A program made the translations under genes and the position numbers. Below, piece by piece: positions 47,901 to 55,110 of a DNA stretch of 64,000 bases. The stretch covers positions 1 through 64,000 of the forward strand of contig JBBELK010000368.1 in assembly GCA_037783545.1 (NCBI GenBank), read 5' to 3'. The notes beneath the pieces are model-generated. The model saw only the letters and a program-made list of their open reading frames with translations. It was not told the DNA's origin and ran no database searches. This DNA comes from Henricia sp. BOLD:AAB3569 (Eukaryota; Echinodermata; Asteroidea; Spinulosida; Echinasteridae). How positions within the stretch are numbered: position 1 is the stretch's first letter; every line of letters starts with the position of its first letter.

Positions 47901-50900
47901 GGCAGTTTATCAACATTATTCTTTAGTTATGAGATGCTGTTGTTTTTGATTATAAAAGTTGTTCAATCATTTCATATGCCTTTAAAGCACCTCGCGTCTT
48001 ATCCCACGAATGGACATGTATAATTTTACGATAAGGTCGGGATAATTTTGATGTTTTCGAGGGTATGCGCATCCTGAGATCTCAGGGAATTTCAAATCTG
48101 CGAAGCGCCGTTACAATACCCTGAGGAAATCCACGCAAATCTGCGAAGGACACGGCTGTTGCGTCTAGCAAACACACGCCCGAGGCATTTTGATGTAATT
48201 TAATTAATTTGGTCACGTTATGCCGAAAACAAACAATTGCTATACTTTCCAGAAACTGTATTGGGTTCTGTTCCTTACGACTGTCCCATTCCTACCAAAA
48301 TTCCCGGCGACGATCTTATTTACTCCGCAGCTTTTCAAATTTATAACAGGGATGCATGCTGTTGACGAATTGAATAGAACGGATTTCCCAGTATGCTTTA
48401 AATAGCAGCCAATCGCCGACGCGGACAACGGCCAGCATTATCGAGTACATGTAGCACACTGCATGCACAGTACTTACAATCTTCGCGCGCTACATACAAT
48501 GCATAGTTCCGATTTTGCCCAGTTAACCCCACCCCCTTGGATATTGTTTCTATGGCTCACACGCTATCGTCAAAATGGCGACACACAACGCACAAAGCAA
48601 TGGGACTTTCAACGGAAAGCACAGATTCATTGGAGAAAACTCAAAGGTATTCATGTTTCAGGGTCGACAGTTATCTTAGAACACACCGAGTAAAGGGCCA
48701 GTAATACAGGGATGTCATATCATGAAATACGTGCTTTCGTACCTTTGAACAACGAAACGACCGGCATTGAAACCAAAAATTCACCCGGAACATCGCATAC
48801 AATACTGTACAAATTGTATGGGGCAGAACATCGCGTGATGTTGTTGCAAACAATGCACTTTGACCTATGTGGGTGATCTCTGCTAGCTCTGTTGTGATTG
48901 GTCGGCGGGTTCGGTTGATTGACAGGTCGGAACTATGCATTGAATGCCTGCAATGCACTGCCAAGTTTCCTGATTGGTCCAGAGAGGCGACAAGATTTCT
49001 GTCGCTTGTTCCCCAGGCTCAGCGAAATGGGGCCGGTTTCAACAGGGCCTCGGTACGTACGATCGGGGAGTGCGTTTAAAGGGGACTGTTTTAAGAGGAT
49101 GGGGTATGCGAGGGTGGATGGGGGGAGGAGGAGGTTGGGGGGAGGGGGGCGGGGGGGGAAGGGGGGCGGGGGGGGGGGGGGGGGGGTTGCTGGTAATGGG
49201 TTTTTTGTCCTCGATCTTACCCATTTTAGCGAGTGGATATTTATTTTCGTCTCCGTACAAATCGTCGAAATAATCCAAGATGGCTGCGCCCTTCTCGAGC
49301 GCGTAATCCACTTGGTCGTAGTAATCTTCTTGGGCCCAGACGCGAAACTACGAGGAAAATTTCAAATAAATAAATTGTGCTAAATTAACTCATATACTCT
49401 CTATAACAAAATACCACTCTTTAATTGTTACTTTTTCGAAAAGAACAAAGCAAAATGATGACGTCATATACTTACTAAAACCCCGTTGGTTGTATTCGTG
49501 GCTTTATGTTTGAAATCGCTGATGACGTAACACACGAGATACGTAGGCATGACAACGCTTTCGTCAAATGTCGCCCGTACCCAACCATCAGGAAGCGTTT
49601 GATCGGGTTGACTTTTCGGCATATTCGCAAGGGCGTGGTACTTTGGTTCATGGTCCAGGGTTATTTTGAAAGTGGCTTTCAGAGCTGGTTCGTCGAAACA
49701 CGGAAACGCTTTACGCGCGTCGACTGGGTCGAAGAATGTACTCGCGAGGTACCTGTAGTTGAAAGTTGTAACAAAATATAGGCTAATATTAAAAAATTAT
49801 ATTCCCCGTTTTTCTCGGCAAATTGGGGTGTTATGGCCGAGCGGTCTAGTGCGTCGAACTTAAGTTCCTGTGCTATATAGTACTAAAATGTAGGTTCGAT
49901 TCCGGGCCGCGAAGGGTTGTGGCACCTGTGCCCTTGAGCAAGGCACTCAACCACACTTGCTTCCATTTCTGTAATTGGCGGTCCCTCCGCTGTTGGATGT
50001 GGTAAATAAATAAAATTAAAATAAAATAAAATTCGATTTTGTTTTTCTCTGAACGAAATTTTAAAGCATTTGAGCCTACTTGATTTTAACGGGGAAAATC
50101 ACACTTTGTATCTTAAGCCGGTCGTACACCTTGCGTTCCGACTCCGTTGCGATTGCACATCAAATTTCGAAATACTGCAATAGAGCTTCTGCACCAGCGG
50201 CCATGACAGGGGGCAGGTTTTCTTATTTAAATGATGTAACAATAGAACCACAAAGCACCTACTCATGCATGACACATGGTAACAATGTGACTGCCTCCTG
50301 TCATGGCCGCCATGCAAAGGCTCTATTGCGTTTCGAATCTGCGATTGCGTTTCAAATCACGGACGACGCGCAGGGTGTACGGCCGGCTTTAGACATCAGC
50401 AACCCTGTGAAAAACGCCGATTTTATACGGCCGTTTTTACGCCTTGCATAGACTTGCCCAGATTTGACTCCCTGTGTTTGGTCTGTATGGTGGCCTATCA
50501 AATCTCTTTTTTTCTGTCTCGGAAGACTTTCTGAGACAGAAGAAACAGAAGAAGGAAGATTGGACAGGCCACGCCGCCAGCCCGGAGGGTGCGCTGCGCT
50601 GCGCGATGCGGAGCTAACACGGGAGTCAGACTTGGGCAAGTCTACGCCAAGGCCTGGCGTGAGTTGAATAGACTGCCGAAGTGAATACGTCATCTTTTGT
50701 TAGTTGCCTAGGCAATGGCTCTACACTAAACATCACCGAACCGTACTCATATACCGGGGAAATTAGTGAACTGTTTTATTATAATATTTTTTTATTTTTG
50801 AACAAATAAACAGCTTCTTATCAAGACCACATGACATTAATTTTAAAACTGGCAAGCCAGTAGTTATAAAAACTTGTGTCACGCCCAAATTAATGACTCC

Positions 50901-52768
50901 CATAAAGTTAATCTCTTTGGGTCAAAATCAAACAAACGCAGAAGTCACACATTAAGTGTTCAAATATGTTATCGATTGCATCTGAAGGCAAATACATGTA
51001 CCAAATTGTATTGGTTAATATTTGTTTAGTAGGTTGTTTTGTTGTGTCCAAAAGTCAAGTTACGTCTGTCAACAATACAATGCGCTATACTGCTTCTATT
51101 GTAGACGGCGTGTCCGGGGGCAAAATCTAAGTGTAATGATTGTCAAGCAAAGACTTTAGGCCTATAAATCTTTGAGGGGACAAAAAATTAAGAAATAGCA
51201 TGCTTCAGAATTTCATTTAATGTGTTCAGATTTTTCCAGAAAATATATTTCATTGTAACCTGAGAATCATATAAAATGAATACCTTCCCAAAATACCATT
51301 CATGTGAAGAAAACGAAAAAAATGCAATCTCCAATTTGGATGTGGAAGCAAAAATGTTGATGTGATCACTGTACTGCTTTATGGAACGTATAAATTAGTT
51401 TCAAAACATTAGTATTTTTTTGACGATATCCTTGAAATTACGGATTGAGAACGCGGAATTTCTGAATGGTAATGAAAAAATATGACAAATTATATGGTAT
51501 AAAGATCTCAATATCCATGGGAAAAATCGGGGGTTCAAAATGTGATCTGGTCACGCTCCTTTAAATAAAATGTTTGCTGGAACTTGCTCAAACATGCGCT
51601 GCGCATTACACGTGTCTTCCAGATCCACCTAAACATCGAGATACATATATGGGTGGCGCCATTGGCAGCCGACAGCAAGAGACACCGGGCGCAATCGTGT
51701 AATGTGGTGTTTTTATACATCTTTAGTGAAAATGCCTCGAAAAATCACAGTTTGGGCCAACTTGCAGTTTTATTAAATTATTTTTCGGAAGCACTGAGTA
51801 CGGAAGCATTGAGAGGACATTACAAAAACAGCAAAATACTACAGTATTACATTTTTTCATGCGACCAATCTAAACTACCGTAAATCGTTTTATTTTTTAC
51901 CTTTCTTCCCCACTGGCTGTCTTGTACGGCATCCAGTAATATCCACGCGAATCATCCAACAATGGTGCCTGAAACTCGATGCGCAGTCGGTACTGCGCAT
52001 CCTTTTTTAACTTCCCATCGAGCTCAATGACAATAAATTGTTTTGGTGCAGATAACCACGGGTTTTTAGCTAGTTTGGGCGCGGTTCCACTGGGGTGTCT
52101 TGTCAGGGTCGTCTTGCCCGCTGGCACGGTCAAGCCATTACCGTGAATTAGGATGAGGTCTGTGGGTTCCAGACACTTCACCAAGATCTCCACAGACCCG
52201 GTAAAAACAAAGTTCGTGAGGTCAGTCCGTACTCGCAAATCGTAGGAGACGGGGGTTAGATTACCCGGTAGCCGGGTGTATTCCCACGGCTGTTTGATGT
52301 AAAGTGGAGGATTTGGGTCCCTGTGGTCGGGAAAGAAAAAAAATACATTCAAATGCTGTTTTGGCAGTTACGTCACACCACAATTAACATGACAGGTCAC
52401 ATGACAGGTCACATCGCAAATAACATCGCAAGTCACATCACAAGTCACGTCGCAAGTCACGTCGCAAGTCACGTCGCACGTCACGTCAGAAGTCACATGG
52501 CAGGTCACATGGCAGGCCACATGACAGGTCACATGACAGGTCACATGACAAGTCACATCACAACCCACATCACAAGTCACATCACAACTCACATCGCAAG
52601 TCGCATCACAAGTCACATCGCATCGCAAGTCGTATCACAAGTCGTAAGTTGTACTTACTCTTCACATGTCGGAAGCAAACCGCATAAAAGCCCGACCATC
52701 GCAGCTGCGAGCAGAAACGCTACGATGAGGCAAAGTATCGAACGCTCCCTCACTAAATACTTGGACAT
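32971..52768 (-). CDS. aminopeptidase N-like M1 peptidase, copy 1 (19 exons, complete)
   Basis: Type II membrane zinc aminopeptidase by homology; it removes N-terminal residues from peptides at the cell surface. Exons in transcription order: 52768-52659, 52320-51901, 49752-49476, 49347-49221, 46060-45906, 44266-44153, 43235-43101, 42387-42322, 41352-41287, 40904-40702, 39898-39804, 39259-39126, 38849-38646, 37875-37802, 36693-36583, 36012-35833, 34911-34771, 34230-34149, 33114-32971. They join in frame as 2838 bases, 945 residues, near the family norm. The start ATG follows an in-frame TGA. Residues 1-36 give a short basic tail and a hydrophobic anchor ([19 protein letters not shown]). GAMEN is at 322-326, HELAH at 358-362, the third zinc ligand E381 and the transition-state Tyr444 (ISYQK). 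The zinc motif is split by the intron 45906/44266. The C-terminal part is the helical ERAP1_C-type domain. Substrate preference cannot be told. Confidence 0.95.
33559..34005. mobile_element. ACAATGCATAGTTC TIR element, copy 2 of 4
   Basis: Opposite orientation to the copy at 32415-32859, about 450 bp, in the last intron of M1 copy 1. Ends CAATGCATAGTTCC and GAACTATGCATTG. Confidence 0.87.
34438..34569. mobile_element. 132 bp MITE (TTGTTGCTATGTGGTGCACGC TIR)
   Basis: TGTTGCTATGTGGTGCACGC is matched by GCGTGCACCACGTAGCAACA at the other end. Non-coding, inside the intron between exons 34911-34771 and 34230-34149. Confidence 0.8.
35029..35240. mobile_element. 212 bp MITE (GGTCAAAATA...ACGGTCTGTATACCG TIR)
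   Basis: The left end GGTCAAAATAGAAACGGTCT and the inverted right end AGACCGTTTGTATTTTGACC extend over about 37 imperfect base pairs. Intronic. Confidence 0.82.
35241..35830. other. copy 1 intron, no clear gene
   Basis: Short repeats such as GTGTTTACACGTCAACC occur near 35690-35790. Nothing coding is recognised. Confidence 0.4.
36895..37745 (-). mobile_element. second SINE interrupted in its tRNA D loop
   Basis: The minus-strand tRNA head starts near 37745 (ATGTGGTTAA), is interrupted, then resumes at about 37033 with GAGATGTCC...GTGGGTTCGAGTCCCACCTG. The interrupting element (37034-37727) has TIRs AAAGGGGCTG and CAGCCCCCTTT, next to TTAA on one side. The tail matches the other SINE copies. 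Confidence 0.78.
37034..37727. mobile_element. about 690 bp TIR element inside the SINE
   Basis: AAAGGGGCTGTGTCACGGTTTGCGC faces GCGCAAACCGAGACGATCAG then CCCCCTTT. No transposase is seen. The interior contains no convincing gene. Confidence 0.72.
37992..38064 (-). pseudogene. tRNA-like gene with broken anticodon arm
   Basis: The minus strand reads GCCCAGATAGCTCAGTTGGT...CTGGGTTCGAATCCTAG...TCGGGGC. The acceptor stem pairs 6 of 7, and the D stem and T stem are good (one wobble). The anticodon arm pairs poorly (TTG/CAA only), so no anticodon can be assigned with confidence. It could be a tRNA pseudogene or a SINE head. Confidence 0.65.
38094..38530. mobile_element. ACAATGCATAGTTC TIR element, copy 3 of 4
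   Basis: Same orientation as copy 2. The right end is slightly damaged (AACTATGCTTT). It lies about 30 bases from the tRNA-like sequence at 37992-38064. Confidence 0.85.
38893..39090. mobile_element. foldback element H (ACAAGTCC type), uninterrupted copy
   Basis: AGGGTTGTAGTCGAGTTCATCACAAG at the left is mirrored by CTTGTGATGGACTTGACTACAACCCT at the right. This copy serves as the empty site for comparison with the interrupted copy at 57905-58450. Confidence 0.82.
39315..39480 (-). mobile_element. tRNA-derived SINE, uninterrupted copy
   Basis: The minus strand reads GAGGTTAAGATGTCTGCC, then TTGGGTTCGAGTCCTACCAAAGC, followed by the tail AAGTGTCTTGGGGAAGCACTG. It keeps TTAA intact in the D loop at the position where its sisters at 24419 and 37034 were interrupted. 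Confidence 0.8.
39480..39800. other. copy 1 intron segment without recognised features
   Basis: AT-rich, no repeat or exon seen. Confidence 0.4.
39973..40188. mobile_element. family C MITE (TTAA ends)
   Basis: TTAAAGGAGCATCACCAGAT on the left and GATCTGGTCATGCTCCTTTAA on the right, about 215 bp. Its right TTAA is also the left TTAA of the next element. Confidence 0.83.
40185..40602. mobile_element. element D (TTAAAGGCCC TIR), copy 1
   Basis: TTAAAGGCCCAGTGGATCAT faces GATCATCCACAGGGCCTTTAA. The interior contains AATCGTTTGCAAACGATTTA and an alternating purine-pyrimidine stretch (GCGCGCACACGCAG). A second copy lies at 44383-44905. No transposase frame. Confidence 0.85.
41414..41763. mobile_element. 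family C MITE, longer copy
   Basis: TTAAAGGAGCGTGTCCAGAT at the left, and GAACAAGCTACTTTAA as a diverged right end. Its right TTAA directly abuts the next TIR element. Confidence 0.78.
41764..42262. mobile_element. about 500 bp TIR element E (CCCGTTTACACTCGATTCG)
   Basis: CAGCCCGTTTACACTCGATT and the inverted GATTCGAGTGTAAACACGGTG bound the element. Internal repeats of AGTGTAAACGC and CAATTGC...GGTTGAACC. Non-coding. Confidence 0.8.
42706..42778 (+). pseudogene. tRNA-Asn(GTT)-like sequence
   Basis: The acceptor stem GGCTTCA/TGGAGCC pairs 7 of 7 (one wobble). The D stem is GCTC/GGGC. The anticodon stem TCTGC/GCAGA is perfect, with loop ACGTTAA giving GTT. The usual T33 is C, and two of five T-stem pairs are mismatched (CGCGG/CCCGG). 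It could be a recent tRNA pseudogene; function is doubtful. It lies in an intron of M1 copy 1, on the opposite strand. Confidence 0.6.
42939..43088. mobile_element. 150 bp MITE ending 12 bases from an exon
   Basis: TATAGACCGTATCGAATAGC is mirrored by GGCCATTCGATACGGTCTATA, with TIRs of about 36 bp. The exon 43235-43101 begins its donor 12 bases away. Confidence 0.88.
43341..43675. mobile_element. MITE family B-prime, abutting a family B copy
   Basis: Starts TAAAGACAGATTACATGATT and shares ACCATGCATGGTTTTTGTGTT and TATCAACACTTTTAGTCAGG with 63285-63613 (inverted) and in part with 47790-47990 and 26098-26190. Confidence 0.7.
43676..44146. mobile_element. MITE family B, copy ending beside an exon
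   Basis: TTTAAAGGCAGAACACATGA at the left, and GATTACCAATGTGTTTTAAC at the right, 7 bases from the exon boundary at 44153. The interior repeats TTCGCCC-type words. Confidence 0.78.
44383..44905. mobile_element. element D, copy 2, with an internal insert
   Basis: Same ends and core as 40185-40602, but with about 120 extra bases at roughly 44753-44870 between AAGACCAG and GAATCGCTAAAAAACAGATC. Confidence 0.83.
45450..45774. mobile_element. 325 bp foldback element (AATTACCTCCTGGAATCAAC)
   Basis: Arms of about 48 bp. AATTACCTCCTGGAATCAAC at the left reappears inverted as GTTGATTCCAGGAGGTAATT. It lies in the intron after the HELAHQ exon of copy 1. Confidence 0.87.
46110..47455. repeat. 69 bp minisatellite in copy 1 intron
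   Basis: Units with CTAACCACTGAGACCTGGTC, ATGTATTTAAATCAAGTAAC and AGGTCTCGCCAGTTAGTAC recur every 69 bp for about 15 copies. A few units lack 3 bases in TCAAGT. The array is broken by another element at 47066-47309. Confidence 0.94.
47066..47309. mobile_element. 244 bp MITE inserted in the 69 bp minisatellite
   Basis: GGGGCCAATTTCACGGCGCTGC faces GCAGCGCCATGAAATTGGCTC. Inside are TGCTTAGCACAGGATTTG and its inverse. Array units continue on both sides. Confidence 0.85.
47466..47504. repeat. 39 bp near-perfect palindrome
   Basis: ACCAGAGACGTAGAGAGAA, one central base, then its exact inverse. No loop, so it would form a cruciform or hairpin. It may be a residual TIR pair whose core was deleted. 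Confidence 0.85.
47510..48490. other. copy 1 intron segment, mixed repeat fragments
   Basis: 47790-47990 carries words of MITE family B-prime (AAAGTTGTCTGTAGACAATT, AGGCAGTTTATCAACATTAT). The rest shows no exon or RNA. Confidence 0.5.
48496..48942. mobile_element. ACAATGCATAGTTC TIR element, copy 4 of 4
   Basis: Same orientation as copy 1. The ends are ACAATGCATAGTTCC and GGAACTATGCATTG, about 447 bp, in the long intron between exons 49347-49221 and 46060-45906. Confidence 0.87.
49095..49190 (+). repeat. G-rich tract with strong quadruplex potential
   Basis: Several runs of six or more G, including one of about 18 G, separated by A, C or TT. It begins about 30 bases downstream (in transcription) of the donor of the exon 49347-49221. 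The pre-mRNA strand is therefore C-rich and the template strand G-rich. Confidence 0.9.
49829..50030 (+). mobile_element. tRNA-Leu(TAA)-like SINE, 5' part
   Basis: TATGGCCGAGCGGTCTAGTG starts a class II tRNA-like head with anticodon-loop word CTTAAGT and B box GGTTCGATTCC, then the shared body TGCCCTTGAGCAAGGCACTC. It ends in an AAATAAAATA tail. Confidence 0.8.
50177..50330. mobile_element. small TIR element (copy 2), GGCCATGACAGG type
   Basis: GCAATAGAGCTTCTGCACCA and, inverted, CATGCAAAGGCTCTATTGC extend the TIR seen at 16171-16330. The core shares ACTCATGCATGA and GTAACAATGTGACTGC. Confidence 0.8.
50331..51220. other. copy 1 intron, few recognised features
   Basis: The word AACAGCTTCTTATCAAGACC with flanks at 50796-50855 is repeated at 57149-57205, marking a dispersed repeat. 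No exon is seen. Confidence 0.5.
51225..51564. mobile_element. family C MITE, right end intact
   Basis: Ends GATCTGGTCACGCTCCTTTAA and contains GACGATATCCTTGAAAT and CACTGTACTGCTTTATGGAAC, shared with 41414-41763. The left end is unclear. Confidence 0.68.
52385..52640. repeat. 12 bp minisatellite beside exon 1 of M1 copy 1
   Basis: GTCACATCGCAA-type units with an in-phase 12 bp period fill most of the first intron, from just beyond the exon 2 acceptor to about 20 bases before the exon 1 donor at 52658. Because 12 is a multiple of 3, both strands appear open. Confidence 0.92.
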
Positions 52769-52799
52769 TTTTCTCTCAGGATGCTTAAGTCATCTAAAA

Positions 52800-54470
52800 T
52801 GAAGAAACGGATGATCCAGAACAAGAACTCAAGTCTTTCTTGAGTATTTTTTCAAGAAATAAAGCCCTCACTTTGAAGTTTATACCGCTTTTTCCCTCCT
52901 TTTGGCTTCAGCAAAAGCTAACTTCGCCTGGACGAAACCAGGACAACCCAACGTCTTCAGAAGTGCCCTTTGTGCACAGAGATTTCTACAAGTTTACAAT
53001 TGACATTTAAACTAGAAATAACTTGAATTCCGCTAACAGCAGCGGTCTATTAAGTCACCGCAAGCGTGCTGGGGAGAGGGTTAGAACGGTTTGCCAAATT
53101 TAACCAAAAACATTTATTGACGTAATTGCACGTTTTATTCCACTGTTGCTTGATTATAGGCCTAATAGTCCTTAGGCCAGACAAAACAACTGTTCGTTCG
53201 ATTAGCTCCCCCAAGTCAGCCCTGAACGAGGATTACCACGTGTACGTCAACCCATCATGGAAGCTCTAACCGAACGCCACAACTGTTACCTCGCGAAGTG
53301 TCCAACCCAAAAAGTAAGCGCAAGAATTTGACATCCAAAGTTACCTCAAGCACGCAGAAGCAATTATCAACCGTGTCCCCTGAACCCGTCTCATAAAATG
53401 TACACTGCTGACTGCTGGAAAGGTGCAAAACTACGTATGCGTTCCGAGCCTCGTTGCGAAGACGAGGTGCAGAATGCACAATAGTCCGTCATCATCCAGA
53501 TTCGATAACAACAGAGGGTCCTGTTTTAGCGGTCATAATCAGAAAATGGTTCACCCGATGCTGACTATTGGTTGAATAATTGTGTCAGGAACATGTTCGT
53601 GGTTATGGACGCGAAAACACAGGTCCGTGTAGTCTAAACGGGAGACCTTAACACGTGTATTTTAGATAACAACGTAAAGCTTATAGATCCCCTTGCACAC
53701 GACCTTTGGTCTTTTAGCTCACGTTTGCCATAATTTACTTGGGAATTTGTTTAAATTGACCTCCAGAGCCAAAATTGGCAAAGCTTTTTAACAGAAAAAT
53801 GTTGAAGCATTTTCCCTTTTGGGGCTTTTCGGTAATAGGACGGGACAGTCCCAACTAAATACTCAGCAATTTGAATATTAAACTTTGACATCGTGTCAGA
53901 GTTGTTTTGGGGCTACAAACATGCCAAACAACGGTGTAAGTTTCTCCGAAAATCTCTGGAACTTAAAAGGCTCCGGAATAATCAATTCAGTTTTAACTTT
54001 TCCTTAAAGTTGCATTGCCCGTGTTTCGGTGAAAGGATTAAAAAAATTAATTTACACAAGCGAACGAATTTAGAAAGCTTATGTGTCTCTGTAACGAAAA
54101 ATATCAAAAACTTAAATGTCCGAGGTCGGGAATTGGAGATACAAGCCTTTTTCTTGAAACGTGCTTCACATGTTGTACATGTGCGCGTACGCTTATATGT
54201 ACATAGTATGTGTACAATGTACACATGTACGCGCACATGTACATTTACGTCATAACCCTGTCGATTAAATGACCTGCCAGCCTTTTAATCATTTCTTGTT
54301 TTTAATCGACTGGCATTAATCCTTGACGGATTTTTACGTTCTTTGTACCAAATGAAAGCTGATAACTTTTTCTATTCTAGAAAAATACCTATTTAACTTT
54401 AAAAAAAAAAATTGTACGCCCAAATCGGCCCAAACACGGGCAGTGCAACTTTAATGTGAAAGATTATGAC
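52800..54470. other. intergenic, upstream of M1 copy 1
   Basis: Any promoter and 5' untranslated exon of copy 1 should lie here, but I cannot point to a TATA box or a first exon. An imperfect palindrome of GTACATGTGCGCGTAC-type words lies at 54172-54245. No coding sequence is recognised. Confidence 0.5.
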
Positions 54471-54495
54471 ACTATACAACTGCTGAGCAAGACAC

Positions 54496-54634
54496 TAAAG
54501 GCACAAGCTCGTCAGCAATGCGCGCGCGCCAAATTCGTGCCACGAAATACGCAGCTCCATAGCAAAGGCATGGAGCTGCGTATTTCGTGGCACAAATTTG
54601 GCGCGAGCGCATTGCTGACGAGCCTGTGCCCTTA
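54496..54634. mobile_element. 139 bp nearly perfect hairpin MITE
   Basis: AAAGGCACAAGCTCGTCAGC begins an arm of about 65 bases that is mirrored almost base for base, ending GCTGACGAGCCTGTGCCCTT. The centre is near CATAGCAAAGGCATG. Confidence 0.88.
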
Positions 54635-54867
54635 AAATGCTTATTTTGGTTCGAAAGCAGCCTTTTTTTGTTGATTAAAAAATGTTGGCAAACGATGGCG
54701 CTATATCTGTACCATGTCATTTTAGGAACACACCAAATGAATAAAACGTTTGGGTAAAACAGTAGAATTATATAATTGTGACAGATTGCGGAAGTCATCC
54801 CTTGTTGTTTTCGGGACTATGGAACTGCGAACTTGTAATTCAAGACCTGACCAGAAAATAAAGAAAA

Positions 54868-55110
54868 CAAATGCATTTTTATGCACAATTTAAAGGGCTA
54901 TTCCCGGAGCAGTGCTGTGACATCACACCTTTGCTCATAAATATGGAAATTAACACAAGCTTTCAAGAAAGGGGAATTCGTAATGCAAGTCGGCGTGACT
55001 ACGAAATAAAGAAAACAAGGTTAACTTTATGCGCACATCAAGTGAATTTTATGCAGGGCGACATATCACACATTTGCTCCTGAATATGTAAATTAAGCCC
55101 CTATACAAGA
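54868..55110. repeat. two related tandem segments
   Basis: GACATCACACCTTTGCTCATAAATATGG near 54918 and GACATATCACACATTTGCTC near 55060, each followed by AAATTAA, suggest a diverged tandem duplication about 145 bp apart. Confidence 0.55.

Noticed and set aside
49039-49311. Proline-rich extension of the M1 exon at 49221-49347
   Set aside because: It is the reading of the C-rich intron strand beyond a clear GTAAGA donor. Splicing to 46060 keeps the family sequence.
52323-52802. Open frames of 159 (+) and 86 (-) codons rich in HITSHVA and CDVTCDV repeats
   Set aside because: Both arise from the 12 bp minisatellite. The plus frame also runs antisense over M1 exon 1.
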